From contig CAMOXW010000118.1 in the NCBI GenBank assembly GCA_946629405.1, positions 1-7,980 of the forward strand: 7,980 nt of DNA, written 5' to 3'. Positions 6,217-7,980 of this stretch are shown here, piece by piece. This stretch comes from an uncultured Ruminococcus sp. Lineage in GTDB: Bacteria; Bacillota_A; Clostridia; Oscillospirales; Ruminococcaceae. Each line of letters opens with the position of its first letter. Positions within the stretch are counted from its first letter, which is position 1. The notes beneath the pieces are model-generated. The model did not search any database. It saw nothing but the letters and a program-made list of their open reading frames with translations, and was not told where the DNA came from. The translations under genes were made by a program, and so were the position numbers.

Positions 6217-7182
6217 ATGGAATGGACAGAAGTAAACATATATACCGCAACTGCGGGCATTGAGCTGCTTTGCTCGCGGCTTGAGGATATCGGCATAAAA
6301 GGCTTTGCAATACGCGATGCGGAGGATTTCAATGAATTCCTCGAAAACAAGAACGGTCAGTGGGATTATATTGATGATGACCTCATGGGACTTTCGCATT
6401 GCGAGACCTGTGTCACGGTGTATCTGCCCTCGAATTCCCAGGGAGCGGATATGCTCACTGCTATACGCACAATGCTTGCGGCAATGAAGTCGGAGGATGT
6501 TTCCGGCGAGTACGGCAGACTTGAAGCGGAGCTTTCAAGCATACGCGAGGAGGACTGGGCAAATAACTGGAAGCAGTATTTCAAGCCCATAGAAGTCGGT
6601 CAGAAACTCGTTATCAAGCCCTCCTGGGAGGAATATACCGGCGATGGCAGCCGGAAGATACTGGAGATAGACCCGGCTTCGAGCTTCGGAACAGGTCAGC
6701 ATCATACAACGCGGCTCTGTCTTGAGTTGCTTGAAAAGAGCCTTGTTCCGGGCGACAGACTGCTTGATATGGGCTGCGGGAGCGGCATACTCTCGATAGG
6801 AGCTATGCTTCTGGGTGCTTCAAGCGCAGTGGCAGTCGATATAGAGCAGAACGCCGCGGCAACTGCGGCTGAGAACGCTGCAAAGAACAATATAGATCCG
6901 GCTCTCTATAAGACATATTTCGGCAATATCCTCACGGACAAAGCTCTTGCTGATGAGATAGCGGAGGAGTATGACATCATTACTGCCAACATAGTGGCAG
7001 ACGTTCTCATTGCTATGAAGGATTATTTCCGCAGATGCCTAAAGGACGGGGGAGTGCTCATTGTTTCGGGCATCATTGAGGAACGTATGGATGAGGTAGT
7101 GGATGCGCTGCTTTCAGTCGGCTTCAGCTCGCCCGAAGCAAATATTAAAGAAGGTTGGGCAGCGGTAAGGCTTGCAAAATAA
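6217..7182 (+). CDS. prmA: Ribosomal protein L11 methyltransferase
   Basis: PrmA is a cytoplasmic S-adenosylmethionine-dependent enzyme that methylates amino groups of ribosomal protein L11. The 321-residue length is normal. The N-terminal substrate-recognition domain (about 1-110) ends in the family sequence EEDWANNWKQYFKP (111-124). The hallmark IDPASSFGTGQHHTTR (151-166) follows. SAM motif I is LLDMGCGSG (182-190), the acidic residue closing strand 2 is in VAVDIE (205-210), and the NPPY-like position is TANI (256-259). The start is supported by GGAGG at 6204-6208, 8 nt before the ATG. The gene lies 15 nt after the dockerin gene with no terminator between, so it probably shares the transcript. 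In many Firmicutes prmA sits with dnaJ and an RsmE-type gene, so this neighbourhood is unusual. No terminator is seen after it. Confidence 0.95.
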   Translation: MEWTEVNIYTATAGIELLCSRLEDIGIKGFAIRDAEDFNEFLENKNGQWDYIDDDLMGLSHCETCVTVYLPSNSQGADMLTAIRTMLAAMKSEDVSGEYGRLEAELSSIREEDWANNWKQYFKPIEVGQKLVIKPSWEEYTGDGSRKILEIDPASSFGTGQHHTTRLCLELLEKSLVPGDRLLDMGCGSGILSIGAMLLGASSAVAVDIEQNAAATAAENAAKNNIDPALYKTYFGNILTDKALADEIAEEYDIITANIVADVLIAMKDYFRRCLKDGGVLIVSGIIEERMDEVVDALLSVGFSSPEANIKEGWAAVRLAK

Positions 7183-7200
7183 AAACATATGTGGTATAAT
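7172..7200 (+). promoter_or_regulatory. Promoter with extended -10 overlapping the prmA 3' end
   Basis: The -35 TTGCAA (7172-7177) lies inside the last codons of prmA. A 17-nt spacer ends in TGG (extended -10), followed by a perfect TATAAT (7195-7200). Transcription should begin near 7207. The layout matches the moxR promoter closely: TTGCAR, 17 nt, TGn, TATAAT. It should drive the gene at 7319. Confidence 0.85.
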
Positions 7201-7206
7201 AATAAT

Positions 7207-7318
7207 ACCGGATATTTACTGCGCCGGCAATGTGCCGCAGAGCGGTCTTTTGACGGTGTGATTTCAGAAGGCGGAACCTCCGCCGTGCATACATTAAATA
7301 CAAGGAGAATGATAATAA
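7207..7318 (+). promoter_or_regulatory. Structured 5' leader of the 7319 gene, class unknown
   Basis: The predicted leader of about 112 nt is more GC-rich than the surrounding gap and holds several hairpins. One is CGGCA (7225-7229) with TGCCG (7233-7237), possibly extended by CTG/CAG. Another is CCGC (7235-7238) with GCGG (7242-7245), followed by TCTTTT. A third is GGCGGA (7270-7275) with TCCGCC (7279-7284). The first two overlap and cannot form together. I could not match it to any riboswitch class. It may be a regulatory leader, a weak attenuator or simply folded UTR. Confidence 0.35.
7302..7307 (+). promoter_or_regulatory. Shine-Dalgarno site supporting the GTG start at 7319
   Basis: AAGGAG lies 11 nt before GTG 7319, a little longer than usual. 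The nearer ATG at 7309 is only 1 nt from the site and opens a frame that stops after 7 codons. GTG 7319 is the first possible start after an in-frame TAA at 7316-7318, so it is the only sensible start for the long frame. Confidence 0.75.
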
Positions 7319-7980
7319 GTGGGACTTTTTAAAAAGAAAAATCAGCCTGTTGATGGGGAAGCTTCAAACACCATCATTGATACAAAAGCTTCAAAGAATG
7401 ACAATGCTGCACAGGAACCTTCGGAGCGTGCATCTGCACTCAAACAGCTCGTACTTGACAAGCTGAATGAAAAGCTCAAGGGAACTCTCTACGATAACTG
7501 CGTTATCATGCCCAAGGGTTTCACTATCGACGTTCAGGTCGGCAGAATGGAGCAGAAAGATGATATCAAGATAGTTCAGATAATTTTCATCGTCAAGAAC
7601 GATGAGTTTGACGAGCCTCTCATTGACCCTGTTGACGCTCAGGGAAAGTCAGATGATGAGACTGCTCAGATGGCTGCCGATATTTTCTACGCAGGTGTAT
7701 GGCACCCGATCGACCAGTCAATGTACAAGAAGAATCCGGTGCATTTCTCAGTTGATTTCCTCAGACAGCACTATGATTTTGATATGTACTGCCAGTCTGT
7801 TGTCCGCATCGGTGTGAAGGACAAGCAGCCTGTCATGATAATGGCGTATATAAAGGACGAGATCGCAAAGAACCTCGGTTCAAAGAAGTATTACTGGATA
7901 AGGGTATACCTTGCCCGCTTCAATGAAAAGAAGATCATAGAGGTGCTTGTCAACGGCTCAGTATGCCCTGATCTTGGAAA
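7319..7980 (+). CDS. Uncharacterised cytoplasmic protein, 3' end outside window
   Basis: From GTG the frame stays open for 220 codons to the window edge, with codon use like the neighbouring genes. No signal peptide or membrane helix is seen. The N-terminus is basic (GLFKKK) and is followed by a low-complexity polar linker (to about residue 38). A mixed alpha/beta region comes next, with features such as LYDNCVIMPKGFTIDVQVG, AADIFYAGVWHPIDQS and SVRCPD-like short motifs near the end (actual GSVCPDLGK). I do not recognise the family with confidence. The FYAGVWHPI region and overall composition faintly recall small DUF families of the DUF6348 type, but that is a weak impression. The gene has its own promoter (7172-7200) and leader, so it need not be linked in function to the moxR operon. 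The start choice is set by the in-frame stop just upstream and by AAGGAG at 7302. Confidence 0.88.
   Translation, partial: MGLFKKKNQPVDGEASNTIIDTKASKNDNAAQEPSERASALKQLVLDKLNEKLKGTLYDNCVIMPKGFTIDVQVGRMEQKDDIKIVQIIFIVKNDEFDEPLIDPVDAQGKSDDETAQMAADIFYAGVWHPIDQSMYKKNPVHFSVDFLRQHYDFDMYCQSVVRIGVKDKQPVMIMAYIKDEIAKNLGSKKYYWIRVYLARFNEKKIIEVLVNGSVCPDLG

Noticed and set aside
5697..6399. Two overlapping - strand frames of 147 and 158 codons
   Set aside because: They mirror the codon use of the dockerin gene and prmA. The first is Ser/Pro-rich low-complexity shadow sequence, and neither has a family match I can see.
7270..7284. GGCGGA/TCCGCC hairpin as terminator of prmA
   Set aside because: No T-tract follows, and it lies downstream of the promoter for the next gene.
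7309..7332. Seven-codon leader ORF (MIISGTF) overlapping the GTG start
   Set aside because: The Shine-Dalgarno site is only 1 nt from its ATG, too close for efficient initiation, and the peptide shows no regulatory codon pattern.
7325..7336. CTTTTTAAAAAG palindrome as a binding site or slippery site
   Set aside because: It encodes the Lys-rich N-terminus (LFKKK), and A/T runs there are expected by chance from Phe and Lys codons.
7602..7817. 71-codon + strand frame
   Set aside because: It is out of frame inside the longer GTG-started gene, is Ser/Leu/Arg-rich and has no ribosome binding site.

Overview
The window looks like chromosomal DNA from a gut-type Gram-positive anaerobe, most likely a Ruminococcus or close relative in the Oscillospiraceae. 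The reasons are strong GGAGG ribosome binding sites, moderate GC with AT-rich intergenic gaps, Firmicutes-style EF-Ts and PrmA proteins, and above all a secreted protein ending in a type I dockerin. Dockerins attach proteins to cellulosomes or cell-surface scaffoldins and, among gut Firmicutes, are typical of Ruminococcus (R. flavefaciens, R. champanellensis, R. bromii). The species is inferred, not shown.

Layout, all genes on the + strand: (1) 1-423, the 3' end of tsf (elongation factor Ts), closed by a strong intrinsic terminator at 499-527. (2) 528-683, a gap with a 27-nt imperfect inverted repeat and a good extended -10 promoter. (3) 684-5104, a tightly packed trio: MoxR AAA+ ATPase, DUF58 membrane protein, and polytopic membrane transglutaminase-like protein. 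Junctions are a 4-bp ATGA overlap and a 3-nt gap. (4) 5116-6201, only 11 nt later, a signal-peptide-bearing C39-like cysteine peptidase with an SH3-like segment and a C-terminal dockerin. (5) 6217-7182, prmA (ribosomal protein L11 methyltransferase), 15 nt further on. (6) A second extended -10 promoter overlapping the end of prmA, a structured leader of about 110 nt, and (7) 7319-7980, a GTG-started cytoplasmic protein of unrecognised function running off the window.

MoxR, DUF58 and transglutaminase-like genes are a known conserved trio. MoxR is thought to act as an ATP-driven remodelling chaperone on the membrane partners, while the papain-fold transglutaminase domain works outside the membrane. 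The notable feature is that a dockerin-tagged thiol peptidase directly follows the trio with no visible terminator or promoter between them. This suggests, but does not prove, that the machine works on secreted or scaffold-bound proteins. PrmA is a housekeeping enzyme that appears to ride in the same transcript. No mobile element, CRISPR array, tRNA or rRNA is visible. No gene-free stretch exceeds 300 bases.
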